From contig NZ_BHYK01000005.1 of NCBI RefSeq assembly GCF_003865095.1, forward strand, positions 62,001 to 126,000: DNA of 64,000 bases, in the 5' to 3' direction. The notes under the pieces were generated by a model. It searched no databases, was not told the origin of the DNA, and was given only the letters and a program-made list of their open reading frames with translations. The number at the start of each line of letters is the position of its first letter. The stretch's first letter is position 1. Below are positions 37,824-49,246 of the stretch, piece by piece. The DNA is from Clostridium tagluense. Lineage in GTDB: Bacteria > Bacillota > Clostridia > Clostridiales > Clostridiaceae. Position numbers and translations under genes: made by a program.

Positions 37824-38861
37824 ATGAGTAGTATTATAGCAAATATACCATATTTTATCATGGCCATATTAGCATTTAGTCTTTTGATTATAATACATGA
37901 ATTAGGCCATTTTGCTATGTGTAAGCTAAATGGAGTAAAAGTATATGAATTTTCACTAGGAATGGGTCCAAAAATTTTTGGGATAAAAGGAAAAGAAACC
38001 GAGTATTTAATTAAGGCATTTCCTATTGGTGGATATGTTAAAATGGAAGGTGAAGATGAAGGAAGCAATGATCCGAGAGCTTTCAACAATAAGACTCCAG
38101 GTCAAAAATTAAGCATAGTTTCAGCAGGTGCAATTATGAATTTAATTTTAGCAGTGGTTTTATTTGCTATTGTAGGAGCTTCAGAAGGGTATGTATTACC
38201 AATAATAGGGCAAGTATCTCCTAATAGTCCAGCAATGCAGGCCGGAATAAAAGTTGGAGACGAAATTACTAAGGTTAATAAAGTTAAAGTAGATAGATGG
38301 GATCAAGCTTTAAATGAGATTTTCGCTTCTAAAGGTGAAAGTATGAATATTGAAATAGTAAGAAATTCAAAGGCTGAAAAAATTACAGTAAAACCTATTA
38401 TGAATGCCAAAGAAAAAAGATTCATGATAGGAATTGCAGCTTCTAATGTAGAAAAAAAATTGAACTTTGGTCAGTCTGTGGAATATGGATTTAATCAAAC
38501 TATTGGTACAGCAAAACAAACTTTTGGATTTTTCGGTAGCTTATTTCGCGGTCAAGTTTCTGCCAATGATGTTGGGGGACCAGTAAGTATAATAAAAATA
38601 TCAACAATGGCGGCACACGCTGGCCTTGTAAAATTACTTTTTCTTACTGCACTACTTAGTGTGCAACTGGGAATATTCAACATAATACCTTTCCCGGCTT
38701 TGGATGGAGGATGGATTTTTATACTGTTATTTGAAATAATATCAGGTAAAAAATTAGATGAAAATAAAGTTGGAGCTGTAAATAATATTGGATTTATGGT
38801 TTTAATGGCAATAATGGTATTGGTAGTCATTAAGGATATAGTCAGTCCAATAAAATTCTAG
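37824..38861 (+). CDS. rseP: RIP zinc metalloprotease RseP (RasP)
   Basis: A site-2 protease that cuts membrane proteins such as anti-sigma factors within the bilayer. The zinc site HELGH is in the first membrane segment (LIIIHELGHFAMCKLNGVKV), a PDZ domain covers about residues 120-200 (GQVSPNSPAMQAGIKVGDEI) and the third ligand motif is in IPFPALDGGWIF. It has 345 residues and four predicted membrane segments. It sits between dxr and ispG. Confidence 0.96.
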   Translation: MSSIIANIPYFIMAILAFSLLIIIHELGHFAMCKLNGVKVYEFSLGMGPKIFGIKGKETEYLIKAFPIGGYVKMEGEDEGSNDPRAFNNKTPGQKLSIVSAGAIMNLILAVVLFAIVGASEGYVLPIIGQVSPNSPAMQAGIKVGDEITKVNKVKVDRWDQALNEIFASKGESMNIEIVRNSKAEKITVKPIMNAKEKRFMIGIAASNVEKKLNFGQSVEYGFNQTIGTAKQTFGFFGSLFRGQVSANDVGGPVSIIKISTMAAHAGLVKLLFLTALLSVQLGIFNIIPFPALDGGWIFILLFEIISGKKLDENKVGAVNNIGFMVLMAIMVLVVIKDIVSPIKF

Positions 38862-38873
38862 GAGATGAGGACT

Positions 38874-39923
38874 ATGAAAAAACGCAAAACCAAGAAGATT
38901 AAAGTTGGAAGTATATATATAGGCGGAGACTCGAAGGTAGCGGTGCAGTCTATGACAAACACTGATACAAGAGATGTAGATGCTACTGTAGCACAAATTC
39001 TTCAACTCGAAGAGGCGGGCTGTGACATTGTACGATGCGCAGTGCCTGATATGCTAGCGGCGGAGGCTATTAAAGATATTGTAAAAAGAATTCATATACC
39101 CTTAGTTGCAGATATTCATTTTGACTATAAGCTAGCATTAAAATCTATTGAAAATGGCATAGCTAAATTAAGGATTAATCCAGGTAATATTGGTAGTATT
39201 GATAAAATAAAATTAGTTGCAAAAGCAGCAAGTGATAAGGGCATTCCTATTAGAATTGGTGTAAATTCAGGATCCTTAGAAAGTGATATTCTTGAAAAAT
39301 ATGGTCATGTATGTGCGCAGGCACTAGTGGAAAGTGCCTTAAGGCATGTTGAAATATTAGAGAGTTTAAATTTCTATGATATAGTTATTTCTATAAAATC
39401 TTCTGATGTAGTCATGATGATTGAAAGTTATAAATTAATATCAGGTAAGGTAGATTACCCACTGCACCTAGGCGTTACTGAGGCTGGAACTACATGGCGA
39501 GGAACAATAAAATCAAGTGTGGGCATTGGAGCACTACTAGCGGAGGGAATTGGAGACACTATAAGAGTATCTCTAACTGGAGATGTAGTAGACGAGGTTA
39601 AAGTTGCTATAGAAATTTTAAAATCTTTGGGCTATATTGATGATGGAATTAAATTTATATCATGCCCTACTTGTGGAAGAACTCAAATTAATCTTATAAA
39701 AATTGCAAATGAAGTAGAGCAGAGACTCACAAATTGCCATAAGAACATAAAAATTGCAATAATGGGGTGCGCCGTTAATGGTCCTGGTGAAGCAAGAGAA
39801 GCGGATATTGGAATCGCTGGAGGCAAAGGAGTTGGCCTAATATTTAAAAAAGGCGAAATAATTAAAACTGTTAAGGAAGAAGATTTAGTGGAAGAACTTC
39901 TTCGCGAGATAGATAAACTATAA
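38874..39923 (+). CDS. ispG: 4-hydroxy-3-methylbut-2-en-1-yl diphosphate synthase IspG
   Basis: IspG is the iron-sulfur enzyme of the penultimate step of the non-mevalonate pathway. The [4Fe-4S] ligands are visible in SCPTCGRTQ and [17 protein letters not shown]; the TIM barrel begins [21 protein letters not shown] (split by the strand turn). An in-frame ATG at 38865 directly abuts GGAG, so the ATG at 38874 is more likely, giving 349 residues. It joins dxr in the same operon. Confidence 0.96.
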   Translation: MKKRKTKKIKVGSIYIGGDSKVAVQSMTNTDTRDVDATVAQILQLEEAGCDIVRCAVPDMLAAEAIKDIVKRIHIPLVADIHFDYKLALKSIENGIAKLRINPGNIGSIDKIKLVAKAASDKGIPIRIGVNSGSLESDILEKYGHVCAQALVESALRHVEILESLNFYDIVISIKSSDVVMMIESYKLISGKVDYPLHLGVTEAGTTWRGTIKSSVGIGALLAEGIGDTIRVSLTGDVVDEVKVAIEILKSLGYIDDGIKFISCPTCGRTQINLIKIANEVEQRLTNCHKNIKIAIMGCAVNGPGEAREADIGIAGGKGVGLIFKKGEIIKTVKEEDLVEELLREIDKL

Positions 39924-39947
39924 AATGCCAAATCAGGAGGAATACTA

Positions 39948-42900
39948 ATGAATGTAAGCCTAGCTGAAATGTTAAAAAATGATTTTGATTCAAACGAACA
40001 AACATTAGTAGATGATATTAAGGTGCTCCGAGTTCAATACCTTAAAAAAAGCAACAAATTAAGGGTGATAATCAAATCTTTTGTGAATATAGATGATTAT
40101 AAAAAACTACTAATCAAAAATATTATTTCAAAACGGTTAAGTAGTTTTGAAGATATACAATTAATTTGTTACCAAGATGTATCAAATGCCACAATAGAAG
40201 ATGTAGCAGATAAGTTTTGGTTAGATGTTGTCAATGTAATAGCTACCACGCAACCATCAAGTAAAGATAGTTTGTTAAAATCTTCTAGAACTATTGAAAA
40301 TGGTACGTTGAAAATTCAGTGTGGTAATGATTTTATGTGCAAAATTCTAAGAGACAAAAACATAGAACTTCTTTTGAAAAACACTATAAATGATATGTTC
40401 GGAGTTAATTCACTTGTTAAATTAGAGCATAACAGTGAACTTTCTAAAGAAGAGGATATTGGCAAAAAAGAAAAGGAAAATCAAACTATAATTAATGAGA
40501 TCATTAAAAATATAAATGTAGAAAAGAAAGATAAACCACAGACCAGTAGTCAAAATAAAGATTTCAGCAACGGTAATAAATGGAATAAAGGTAACGGGCA
40601 AGGTTATAAAAAAAATGAGGTTGCCGATGAAAACACAATAATGGGAAGAAATATAAATGGTGAAAATATAGAAATACAAGATATAAATGAAACTTCAGGA
40701 ATAGTATGTGCCTGTGGTGATATTTTTAAAGTAAATATAATAGAAACAAAAACAGGAAGAATAATTATAACGTTTTTTATTACGGATTACACAAGTTCAA
40801 TTACAGTTAAATGTTTTCCAAAGCCTAAAGATGTAGAAAAGATTATGGAAGAAATTAAAGTAGGACTATATTGTAAGCTACGTGGAGAAGCAAGTTATGA
40901 TACCTATGCAAAAGAAGTTGTTATAATGGCAAGAGATATAGTAAAGCTAAAGAAAATAGAAAGAATGGACAATGCGCAAGAGAAAAGAGTTGAACTTCAT
41001 ATGCACACTCAAATGAGTGCAATGGATGGCATGACTCCAACTTCTAAACTTATTGAAAGAGCTGCTAAATGGGGACACTGCGCAGTAGCAATAACTGATC
41101 ATGGTGTAGTGCAAGCTTTTCCTGAAGCCATGGATGCAGCAAAAAAAAATAATATTAAAATTATATACGGCGTTGAGGGTTACCTTGTAGATGATGGAGT
41201 TCCTATTGTTATTAATAATAAAAATGAAACTTTAGATGATTGTTTTGTAGTCTTTGATATAGAAACAACTGGTCTATCCAGTGAAAATGATAGAATTACT
41301 GAAATTGGGGCAGTTAAAATCGAAAATGGGAAAATAGTAGATAGATTTAATGAATTTGTAAATCCAGGAATAGATATACCTTACAAGATCACAGAACTTA
41401 CTGGAATAACAAACGAAATGGTGGAGGATGCAGACTCCATTTGCGAAATTCTTCCTAAGTTTTTAGAGTTTACACAAGGTAGCGTGGTGGTAGCTCATAA
41501 TGCTGCTTTTGATACAGCTTTTATTATAAAAAATGCAAAGAGGTTAGGACTCCTCTTTGAAAATGCAATTATGGATACAATCCCACTAGCAAAGTTTTTA
41601 CTTCCAACTCTGAAACGCTTTAAGCTAAACACTGTGGCTAAGCATTTAGGCATTTCATTAGAAAATCATCATAGAGCTGTAGATGATGCTAAAGCTACTG
41701 CAGAAATACTATTACATTGCTTTGGTTTATTAAAAGAAAAAGATATTTTAGACTTAGATACATTAAATAAAAAGTTTTTAGGCGATTTCGATATAAAAAA
41801 GGCAAATACCTATCATGTGATTATTTTAGTGAAAAATCTAATAGGTCTTAAAAATCTTTATAAGCTTATTTCAATTTCAAATTTAGAACATTTCCATAGA
41901 AGACCTAGACTTCCTAAAACATTAATTGAAAAATATAGAGAAGGTCTTATAATTGGATCCGCCTGTGAAGCTGGGCAAGTATATAAGGAAGTGCTCCAAG
42001 GGAAATCGGAAGAAGATATTAAAAGCATTGTAGAATTTTATGACTATTTAGAAATACAACCACTCCTAAATAATAAATTTTTGATTAAAAATGGTATGGT
42101 AAAAGATGAAAATGAATTAATGGATATTAATAAAAAAATATGTGCTTTAGGAGAAAAAAATAATTTGCCAGTAGTGGCTACAGGGGATGTGCACTTTTTA
42201 GATGCCTCAGATGAAGTGTTTAGAAGGATTTTAATGGCTGGTAAAGGGTTTTCAGATGCAGATGACCAACCACCTCTATATTTTAAAACAACTAATGAGA
42301 TGTTAAAGGAGTTTGCTTATTTAGGAGAAAAAAAATGCAGGGAAGTAGTAATTGTAAGTCCAAATAAGATCGCTGAACTTATAGAAGTTATAAAACCAAT
42401 ACCGGATGGAACGTTTCCACCTAAAATAGCGGGTGCAGAAGATGAAATTCGCGAGATGACCTTGGATAAAGTTCATTCAATATATGGCGAATCCTTACCA
42501 GAAGTAGTCCAAAAAAGATTGGACAAGGAATTAAACTCTATTATAAATAATGGATATGCTGTACTGTATCTAATAGCTGCAAAACTAGTAGCCAAATCTC
42601 TTGCTGACGGTTATTTAGTAGGCTCGAGAGGTTCAGTTGGATCTTCTTTTGTAGCCAATATGTCTAATATAACAGAAGTAAATGGCCTTCCACCCCATTA
42701 TGTATGTCCGAGTTGTAAAAAGAGTGAATTCTTTTTAGATGGATCTATTGGATCAGGCGCTGATTTGCCTGGAAAAGAGTGTCCAAATTGTGGTGCACAA
42801 TATATGAAAGATGGTCATGATATCCCATTTGAAACCTTCTTAGGCTTTGAAGGAGATAAAGAACCGGATATAGATTTGAATTTTTCAGGAGAAAATCAAG

Positions 42901-44285
42901 CAGACATCCATAGGTATACAGAGGTGCTGTTTGGAAAAGGGCATACTTTTAAGGCAGGGACAATTGGAACTATTGCTGACAAGACTGCTTATGGATATGT
43001 AAAAAAATATTTAGGTGAAAAAGATATTATGGTGCCCCAAGCCGAGATAGAACGGCTTGTACTTGGGTGTACTGGTGTTAAGAGGACGTCAGGGCAACAT
43101 CCAGGTGGAATAATGGTTGTTCCAAGCGACAATGAGATATATAATTTTTGCCCAGTACAACATCCTGCAGACGATCCAACATCAGATATTGTTACAACAC
43201 ATTTTGATTACCATTCCATAAGTGGTAGGCTACTCAAACTTGATATACTTGGTCATGATGACCCTACGGTACTTAGGATGCTTCAAGACTTAACAGGACT
43301 TGACCCCAAAACTATTCCATTGTCAGATCCTAAGGTTATAAGTTTATTTACATCACCAAAAGCATTGGGGCTTACCATTAAAGAATTGGGTTGTGAAGTA
43401 GGAAGTTATGGTCTGCCAGAGTTTGGTACAAAATTTGTTAGACAGATGCTACTCGATACTCAGCCAAAATCTTTTGCAGATCTTGTTAGAATTTCAGGAT
43501 TATCTCATGGTACGGACGTATGGATTAATAATGCACAATATTATATTAAAGAAGGATTTACAACATTAAAAGATTGTATTTCTACAAGAGATGATATTAT
43601 GGTATATCTAATGCAGAAAGAACTTCCGCCTAAAACTGCTTTCACTATCATGGAGAGTGTAAGAAAAGGTAAGGGACTTAAGGAAGATGATGAAAAGATA
43701 ATGAGAGAACATGATGTTCCTGATTGGTATATAGAATCTTGCAAAAAAATAAAGTATATGTTTCCTAAGGGGCATGCAGTAGCTTATGTAATGATGGCGG
43801 TAAGAATAGCCTACCATAAGGTATATTATCCTAAGGAATACTATGCTACTTACTTTACAATAAGAGCAGATGACTTTGATGCGGATTTGATTGCAAAAGG
43901 TGAGAGTGCTATAAAACTTAAAATGGATGAACTAGTGGCTATGGGTAATGATATAGGAACTAAAGAAAAAGGACTTCTAACAACCCTTGAGTTATCTTAT
44001 GAAATGTTTAAAAGAGGAATCAAATTATTAAATGTGGATCTTTATAAATCTGATGCTGTTAAATTTAAAATTGAAGATGATGCAATAAGACCACCACTAA
44101 ACGGTCTTGAGGGTGTAGGAGAAAATGCGGCTAAAAGCATAGTTGCAATAAGAGATGAAGGTGAGTTCATCTCAAAAGAAGATTTGAGAACTCGTTGCAA
44201 AATTTCTAAAACAGTAGTTGAAGCATTAGCGAATCATGGATGCTTAAAAGGACTGCCTGAGACAAATCAGCTGTCGTTTTTTTAG
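39948..44285 (+). CDS. polC: DNA polymerase III alpha subunit, PolC type
   Basis: PolC is the replicative polymerase of low-GC Gram-positive bacteria, with built-in 3'-5' proofreading. After an N-terminal domain with a Lys/Asn-rich linker (about 190-225) come an OB fold, a PHP domain ([13 protein letters not shown], about residue 347), a DEDDh exonuclease inserted in it ([12 protein letters not shown], about 427), and the polymerase core with [16 protein letters not shown] near 972. A zinc-like CPSCKKS...CPNCG pair lies near 920. At 1445 residues it is complete. GGAGG stands before the ATG. Confidence 0.98.
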   Translation: MNVSLAEMLKNDFDSNEQTLVDDIKVLRVQYLKKSNKLRVIIKSFVNIDDYKKLLIKNIISKRLSSFEDIQLICYQDVSNATIEDVADKFWLDVVNVIATTQPSSKDSLLKSSRTIENGTLKIQCGNDFMCKILRDKNIELLLKNTINDMFGVNSLVKLEHNSELSKEEDIGKKEKENQTIINEIIKNINVEKKDKPQTSSQNKDFSNGNKWNKGNGQGYKKNEVADENTIMGRNINGENIEIQDINETSGIVCACGDIFKVNIIETKTGRIIITFFITDYTSSITVKCFPKPKDVEKIMEEIKVGLYCKLRGEASYDTYAKEVVIMARDIVKLKKIERMDNAQEKRVELHMHTQMSAMDGMTPTSKLIERAAKWGHCAVAITDHGVVQAFPEAMDAAKKNNIKIIYGVEGYLVDDGVPIVINNKNETLDDCFVVFDIETTGLSSENDRITEIGAVKIENGKIVDRFNEFVNPGIDIPYKITELTGITNEMVEDADSICEILPKFLEFTQGSVVVAHNAAFDTAFIIKNAKRLGLLFENAIMDTIPLAKFLLPTLKRFKLNTVAKHLGISLENHHRAVDDAKATAEILLHCFGLLKEKDILDLDTLNKKFLGDFDIKKANTYHVIILVKNLIGLKNLYKLISISNLEHFHRRPRLPKTLIEKYREGLIIGSACEAGQVYKEVLQGKSEEDIKSIVEFYDYLEIQPLLNNKFLIKNGMVKDENELMDINKKICALGEKNNLPVVATGDVHFLDASDEVFRRILMAGKGFSDADDQPPLYFKTTNEMLKEFAYLGEKKCREVVIVSPNKIAELIEVIKPIPDGTFPPKIAGAEDEIREMTLDKVHSIYGESLPEVVQKRLDKELNSIINNGYAVLYLIAAKLVAKSLADGYLVGSRGSVGSSFVANMSNITEVNGLPPHYVCPSCKKSEFFLDGSIGSGADLPGKECPNCGAQYMKDGHDIPFETFLGFEGDKEPDIDLNFSGENQADIHRYTEVLFGKGHTFKAGTIGTIADKTAYGYVKKYLGEKDIMVPQAEIERLVLGCTGVKRTSGQHPGGIMVVPSDNEIYNFCPVQHPADDPTSDIVTTHFDYHSISGRLLKLDILGHDDPTVLRMLQDLTGLDPKTIPLSDPKVISLFTSPKALGLTIKELGCEVGSYGLPEFGTKFVRQMLLDTQPKSFADLVRISGLSHGTDVWINNAQYYIKEGFTTLKDCISTRDDIMVYLMQKELPPKTAFTIMESVRKGKGLKEDDEKIMREHDVPDWYIESCKKIKYMFPKGHAVAYVMMAVRIAYHKVYYPKEYYATYFTIRADDFDADLIAKGESAIKLKMDELVAMGNDIGTKEKGLLTTLELSYEMFKRGIKLLNVDLYKSDAVKFKIEDDAIRPPLNGLEGVGENAAKSIVAIRDEGEFISKEDLRTRCKISKTVVEALANHGCLKGLPETNQLSFF

Positions 44286-44302
44286 CGAAATATAATTAGC
44301 CC

Positions 44303-44331
44303 TTGAAATAGCAAATTTTATATGATAGAAT
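44303..44331 (+). promoter_or_regulatory. Promoter of the rimP-nusA-infB operon
   Basis: TTGAAA (44303-44308) and TAGAAT (44326-44331) have a 17-base spacer. Transcription from here gives a leader of about 170 bases containing a tandem repeat and two hairpins. Confidence 0.7.
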
Positions 44332-44354
44332 AATATATATTGGTTATGGCTGAT

Positions 44355-44390
44355 AATTTTATTGTAAGAGAGAATTTTATTGTAAGAGAG
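44355..44390 (+). repeat. Perfect 18-base tandem duplication in the rimP leader
   Basis: AATTTTATTGTAAGAGAG occurs twice with no gap (44355-44372 and 44373-44390). The second copy supplies the first arm of the hairpin at 44385. Confidence 0.95.
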
Positions 44391-44440
44391 TAGGCCCGCC
44401 TACTCTCTATTTATTGAAACGCAACTCATGGTTGCGTTTT
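44385..44440 (+). terminator. Double hairpin (attenuator-like) before rimP
   Basis: Hairpin one: AGAGAGTAGG (44385-44394) with CCTACTCTCT (44399-44408), ten pairs and a four-base loop. Hairpin two: AAACGCAAC (44417-44425) with GTTGCGTTT (44431-44439), nine pairs, followed by a short T tract. Both lie between the promoter and rimP, so they may end most transcripts early and allow control of the operon. The polC transcript may also end here. Confidence 0.65.
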
Positions 44441-44506
44441 AATTATAATATTATGATTAATTATGTTAATAATTGTAGAAAATATTAATAAAAGGAGGGT
44501 GTTAAA

Positions 44507-44968
44507 ATGAAAAATGATACCTTGATACAAAAACTTAGAAAAATAACTGAGCCAATAGCAGAAAAAAATAATCTTGAATTATATCATATAGAGTATGTAA
44601 AAGAAGCAGGAGAAAATTTTCTGAGAATTTATATAGATAGTGATAATGGAATATCTTTAGAAGATTGTGAAAAGGTCAGCAGAGCCACAAGCGAGATATT
44701 AGATGTAGAAGACCCAATAACTGATAGTTACTGTTTAGAAGTATCCTCTCCAGGTATTGAGAGAACTTTATATGATGATAATCATCTGAAAAAATACATT
44801 GGTGAGAATGTACTAGTTAATTTAAATAGTCTATATGAGGGCAAGAAAAAACTTGAGGGCAATTTATTAGGATTTTCTGATATACAAATAGAAATTCAAT
44901 ATGATGGGAATAATATATCTATTCCTAAAGAAAAGATTTCCATTGTGAATTTGAAACCAGTGCTGTAA
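44507..44968 (+). CDS. rimP: Ribosome maturation factor RimP
   Basis: RimP helps early 30S assembly. The alpha/beta N-terminal domain includes LYHIEYVKEAGENFLRIYID and LEVSSPGIERTLYDDNH; a small SH3-like C-terminal domain follows. It has 153 residues and AAAGGAGGG upstream. It is the first gene of the rimP-nusA-ylxR-ylxQ-infB operon and ends 13 bases before nusA. Confidence 0.95.
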   Translation: MKNDTLIQKLRKITEPIAEKNNLELYHIEYVKEAGENFLRIYIDSDNGISLEDCEKVSRATSEILDVEDPITDSYCLEVSSPGIERTLYDDNHLKKYIGENVLVNLNSLYEGKKKLEGNLLGFSDIQIEIQYDGNNISIPKEKISIVNLKPVL

Positions 44969-44981
44969 GGAGGATGTTAAA

Positions 44982-46088
44982 ATGAATCAGGAATTTATTG
45001 AAGCATTGAGAGAAATTGTAGATCAAAAGGGAATCAGTGAAGATTTACTTTTTCAAACTATTGAAGATGCATTAGTTGCAGCATATAAAAAAAATTATGC
45101 TACTTTGTCCAGCAATAGCCAAAATGTAAAAGTATCAATGAATAGAGAAACAGGCGAAATACATGTTTATGGTCAAAAGGTAGTTGTAGAAGAAGTGATT
45201 GAAGAAGTTAATGAAATATCACTCGAAGAAGCTAAAGAGTATAGCCCTAGATATCAAATTGATGATATCGTTGATATTGAAGTAACTCCAAGAAAATTCG
45301 GAAGAATAGCTGCACAATCTGCAAAACAAGTTGTTATTCAGAGAATTAAAGAAGCCGAAAGAAATATAATTTACAATGAATTTATCACCAAAGAATTTGA
45401 TATTATTACAGGAAGTGTTATAAGGAAAGATAGAGGAAATGTATTTATAGATTTGGGTAAAATTGAAGCTGTGCTTGGAGCCAGTGAGCAAATGCCTGGT
45501 GAGGAATATAATTTCAATGAAAAACTAAAACTATATATTGTTGAGGTTAAAAATACTACTAAAGGTGCTCAAGTAGGAGTATCAAGAACTCATCCAGGTC
45601 TTGTAAAACGTTTATTTGAACTGGAAGTGCCAGAGGTTTTTGGTGGAGTTGTTGAAATAAAAAGTATTTCAAGAGAAGCAGGTTCAAGAACTAAAATCGC
45701 AGTATATTCAAATGATGAAAATGTTGATGCTATGGGAGCTTGTGTTGGGCCAAAAGGTATTAGAGTTCAAAATATAGTTAATGAATTAAGAAATGAAAAA
45801 ATTGATATTATTAAGTGGAGCAAAAGATCTGAAGAATATATTTCAAATGCCTTAAGTCCGGCAAAGGTATTGAATGTAGTAGTTGAAGAAGCTTCTAAAT
45901 CTGCAAAGGTTATAGTGGAAGATAATCAATTATCCCTGGCTATAGGAAAAGAAGGCCAAAATGTTAGATTGGCAGCAAGACTTACAGGTTGGAAAATTGA
46001 CATTAAAAGTAGAACCCAAGCACAATATCAGATGGAAACAATCGAAACTATTGAAAATGAAGTAATCCAGACAATTACTGAAGAGTAG
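44982..46088 (+). CDS. nusA: Transcription termination/antitermination protein NusA
   Basis: NusA binds RNA polymerase and modulates pausing, termination and antitermination. The N-terminal domain (about 1-130) is followed by S1 (GSVIRKDRGNVFIDLGKIE, about 145) and two KH domains (DAMGACVGPKGIRVQNIV and LAIGKEGQNVRLAARLTGWK). It has 368 residues and lacks the acidic repeats of the E. coli protein, as usual in Firmicutes. Confidence 0.97.
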   Translation: MNQEFIEALREIVDQKGISEDLLFQTIEDALVAAYKKNYATLSSNSQNVKVSMNRETGEIHVYGQKVVVEEVIEEVNEISLEEAKEYSPRYQIDDIVDIEVTPRKFGRIAAQSAKQVVIQRIKEAERNIIYNEFITKEFDIITGSVIRKDRGNVFIDLGKIEAVLGASEQMPGEEYNFNEKLKLYIVEVKNTTKGAQVGVSRTHPGLVKRLFELEVPEVFGGVVEIKSISREAGSRTKIAVYSNDENVDAMGACVGPKGIRVQNIVNELRNEKIDIIKWSKRSEEYISNALSPAKVLNVVVEEASKSAKVIVEDNQLSLAIGKEGQNVRLAARLTGWKIDIKSRTQAQYQMETIETIENEVIQTITEE

Positions 46089-46099
46089 GTGATGGCTTT

Positions 46100-46375
46100 A
46101 TGAAAGTTAAAAAAATACCTCAGCGCATGTGTACAGGTTGTATGGAAATGAAATGTAAAAAAGAGTTATTACGTATAGTTCGTAGTAAAGAAGGCGAAAT
46201 TTCTATAGATTTAATCGGGAAAAAGCCAGGCAGAGGTGCATATATTTGTAAAAGTATAGAATGCTTTGAAAAATCTTTTAAGACAAAAAGATTAGAGCGA
46301 AATTTAGGTGGAAAAATAAGTGAAGAAATTTATGGAACACTGAAGGAACAAATAAATCCTGAAGGTGAGGTATAG
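46100..46375 (+). CDS. rnpM: YlxR family RNA-binding protein (RnpM)
   Basis: A 91-residue YlxR protein with the family motif PQRMCTGCMEMKCKKELLRIVR and GRGAYICKS. YlxR was recently described as a modulator of RNase P and renamed RnpM in Bacillus; the older view is a nucleoid or RNA-binding factor. It lies 11 bases after nusA, and its stop is next to the ylxQ start. Confidence 0.9.
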   Translation: MKVKKIPQRMCTGCMEMKCKKELLRIVRSKEGEISIDLIGKKPGRGAYICKSIECFEKSFKTKRLERNLGGKISEEIYGTLKEQINPEGEV

Positions 46376-46376
46376 C

Positions 46377-46688
46377 ATGAACAATAAATTTTTTCAATTT
46401 TTGGGTTTGACTAAGAAAGCCGGCAAACTTATTGAAGGTTACAATCAATGTGAAGAAGCACTATCACATAGGAGAGGAACCCTTATAATAATGTCTCAGG
46501 AAAGCGCCACAAATACTAAAGATAAATTTAAGAGATTTAGTATTAAAAATAATATACCCCTTATAGAAGGAGTATCCAATGAGGTTCTAGGAAATTGTCT
46601 AGGAAGAGCAGAAATTAATGTTTTGTGCGTAAGTGATAAAAGAATGAGCGATAAGCTACTTAGCTTATGGAATGAAAGTAATGAATAA
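46377..46688 (+). CDS. ylxQ: L7Ae-family K-turn protein YlxQ
   Basis: A small L7Ae/L30e-like protein expected to bind RNA kink-turns. The sequence MNNKFFQFLGLTKKAGKLIEGYNQCEEAL is typical of YlxQ. The frame opens at GTG 46365 inside ylxR, but GGTGAGG serves the ATG at 46377 better, giving 103 residues and no overlap. It lies between ylxR and infB as in other Firmicutes. Confidence 0.92.
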   Translation: MNNKFFQFLGLTKKAGKLIEGYNQCEEALSHRRGTLIIMSQESATNTKDKFKRFSIKNNIPLIEGVSNEVLGNCLGRAEINVLCVSDKRMSDKLLSLWNESNE

Positions 46689-46711
46689 ATTAAATTTCGG
46701 GGGTGAATGAT

Positions 46712-48784
46712 TTGGCAAAAGTCAGAATATATGAATTAGCAAAAGAGTTAGAGGTGTCAAGTAAAGAATTAATTAATGTACTATTCGAAGAGTTTAGTAT
46801 AAAAGCCAAGAATCATATGAGTGTAATTGAGGAAGAAGATGCTGAATTAATAAAGGAACTTTATAATGACGAAAATTCAGGACTTAAAGATGAAAAAAAT
46901 GAAACAGTAGAGCATTATGAAAATATAGCTAATGAAGATGCTAACAAAGTCATTATTAGAAAAAGAGGTAGAAAAGGTAGAGATGAGCTTGGAAATGGTA
47001 ACAATGGTGTTGAAGCAATAGATGATGAGGTTGTAGTAATTGAAGCTTCTATTACAGTTAAAGACTTAGCTGACACGCTAAAGAGACCTTATGTTGAAGT
47101 AATAAAACAACTTATTTTCATAGGCGTTATGGCTGGAATGAATCAAGAAATTGATTTTGCTACAGCTGAAAAAGTAATAGAAAAATATGGCGCGCTTGCA
47201 GTACTCAAAGATGCAGAAGAAGGCAAAATTGCTGATGATGAAGAAGTTGAAGAAGTTGAAGCTGATTTAGCAATAGCAAAAAAACCAGCTGTTGTAACAG
47301 TTATGGGTCACGTTGATCATGGTAAGACATCACTACTTGACTGTATTAGAAAAGCTAAGGTAACTGAAACAGAAGCAGGTGGAATTACACAACATATTGG
47401 TGCCTATACTGTTAATATTAATGGAGAAAAAATTACATTTTTAGATACACCTGGTCATGAAGCGTTCACAGCAATGAGAGCCAGAGGTGCTCAAATAACA
47501 GATATAGTTATACTTGTTGTAGCTGCAGATGATGGTATTATGCCACAAACTGCAGAAGCTATAAATCATTGTAAGGCTGCTAAGGTACCAATGATAGTAG
47601 CTATAAACAAGATAGATAGACCAGGAGCTAATGTTGATAAAGTTAAGCAAGAATTAACAGAGTATGGACTTGTAGCAGAAGATTGGGGTGGAGATACAAT
47701 TTGTGTTCCAGTATCAGCTCATACTAAAGAGGGTATAGATACACTACTTGAAATGGTGCTTATTACAGCTGAAATGTTAGAACTCAAAGCAAACCCTAAC
47801 AGACGTGCAAAAGGAACTGTAATAGAAGCGAAACTTGATAAAGGTAGAGGACCACTTGCTACACTATTAATACAGAATGGTACATTAAGCACTGGTGATT
47901 CTATAATAGTTGGTTCAACTTACGGAAGAATAAGAGCGATGTTTGATGATAAGGGTAACAAAATAAAAACTGCAGGACCTTCTATACCAGTAGAAATACT
48001 TGGATTATCTGAAGTACCAGAAGCTGGAGATAGATTTAATGTAGTTAAAGATGAGAAAACGGCAAGAAATATGGCTGAAACTAGAAAATCAAAATCAAGA
48101 GAAGAACATTTTCAATCTAGTAATAGAGTTTCTATGGAAAATCTATATAGTCAAATACAAGAAGGATCTGTTAAGGAACTTGGTGTTATTGTAAAAGCTG
48201 ATGTTCAAGGATCTGTAGAAGCTGTACGTCAATCCCTAGAAAAATTATCTACTGATAATGTTAAAGTAAGAGTTATACATTCTGGAGTTGGAGCGATTAC
48301 AGAAACAGACGTTACACTTGCAGCAGCTTCAAATGCAATAATTATAGGGTTTAATGTAAGACCAGATAATAATGCTGCAATAGTTGGTGAAAAAGAAAAG
48401 GTAGAAATTAAAACTTATAGAGTAATTTACGATGCTCTTGATGATATAAAAGCTGCAATGGTTGGAATGCTCGATCCTGTATATAAAGAAGTTGTTCTAG
48501 GTAGAGTAGAAATAAGACAAATATACAAAGTTTCAAATGTAGGAACAATAGCTGGGTCTTATGTATTAACTGGTAAGATTACAAGAAATAGTAGTGTACG
48601 TGTGCTTAGAAATGGAATAGTAATAACTGAATCAACACTGGCTTCATTGAAGAGATTTAAAGATGATGCAAAAGAGGTTGCTGCTGGATATGAATGTGGA
48701 TTAAGTGTAGAAAAATTCAATGATCTTAAAGAAGGCGACATTATCGAAGCATTCATAATGGAAGAAGTAAAACCAAAATTATAA
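46712..48784 (+). CDS. infB: Translation initiation factor IF-2
   Basis: IF-2 delivers initiator tRNA to the ribosome. The GTPase domain has [14 protein letters not shown] (about residue 198), [15 protein letters not shown] and NKIDRPGAN; domains II to IV follow, ending in the initiator-tRNA binding part. The frame opens at GTG 46703, but GGGGGTGA points to TTG 46712, which gives the expected [13 protein letters not shown] start and 690 residues. The N-terminal linker is short and acidic (about 55-120). Confidence 0.97.
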   Translation: MAKVRIYELAKELEVSSKELINVLFEEFSIKAKNHMSVIEEEDAELIKELYNDENSGLKDEKNETVEHYENIANEDANKVIIRKRGRKGRDELGNGNNGVEAIDDEVVVIEASITVKDLADTLKRPYVEVIKQLIFIGVMAGMNQEIDFATAEKVIEKYGALAVLKDAEEGKIADDEEVEEVEADLAIAKKPAVVTVMGHVDHGKTSLLDCIRKAKVTETEAGGITQHIGAYTVNINGEKITFLDTPGHEAFTAMRARGAQITDIVILVVAADDGIMPQTAEAINHCKAAKVPMIVAINKIDRPGANVDKVKQELTEYGLVAEDWGGDTICVPVSAHTKEGIDTLLEMVLITAEMLELKANPNRRAKGTVIEAKLDKGRGPLATLLIQNGTLSTGDSIIVGSTYGRIRAMFDDKGNKIKTAGPSIPVEILGLSEVPEAGDRFNVVKDEKTARNMAETRKSKSREEHFQSSNRVSMENLYSQIQEGSVKELGVIVKADVQGSVEAVRQSLEKLSTDNVKVRVIHSGVGAITETDVTLAAASNAIIIGFNVRPDNNAAIVGEKEKVEIKTYRVIYDALDDIKAAMVGMLDPVYKEVVLGRVEIRQIYKVSNVGTIAGSYVLTGKITRNSSVRVLRNGIVITESTLASLKRFKDDAKEVAAGYECGLSVEKFNDLKEGDIIEAFIMEEVKPKL

Positions 48785-48805
48785 GTATAAGGAGTGGTGG
48801 GTTGT

Positions 48806-49246
48806 ATGGTTAATTATAGAAATGGTAGAATAAACGAAGAAATCAAAAAAGAAGTAAGCAATACAATTCAAAACAAAATAAAAGATCCAAGAAAAAGTGC
48901 TATGGTAAGTGTAACAAAAGTAGATACAACAAAAGACCTAACATATACAAAGGTTTATGTTAGTATATTTGGTAGTGAAGCTTCTAAAAAAGAAACAATT
49001 CAAGCGCTTAAAAGTTCAACTGGACTTATGAGAAAAGAAATAGGGGCTCATGTTAAGCTAAGACATGTTCCTCAAGTTCTCATAGAGGTAGATGAAACTA
49101 TAGAAAAAGCAATACATTTAGAGGGCATTTTCAACCAGATAAAGGCAAAAGAAAAGATTGATGGAGAAAGCGTAAGCGATGAAGATATAGATGATGAGGA
49201 TATGAATGAAGAAGATATAAGTAACGAAGATAGCGATGAAAATTAA
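48806..49246 (+). CDS. rbfA: Ribosome-binding factor A
   Basis: RbfA helps mature the 5' end of 16S rRNA. The KH-like fold shows INEEIKKEVSNTIQNKIKDPR and KTDLTYTKVYVSIFG-like sequence (here TTKDLTYTKVYVSIFG). The last 25 residues are an acidic Asp/Glu run (DEDIDDEDMNEED) that many orthologues lack. The frame is open from 48794 but GGAG there favours the ATG at 48806, giving 146 residues. It overlaps nrnA by 11 bases. Confidence 0.94.
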   Translation: MVNYRNGRINEEIKKEVSNTIQNKIKDPRKSAMVSVTKVDTTKDLTYTKVYVSIFGSEASKKETIQALKSSTGLMRKEIGAHVKLRHVPQVLIEVDETIEKAIHLEGIFNQIKAKEKIDGESVSDEDIDDEDMNEEDISNEDSDEN

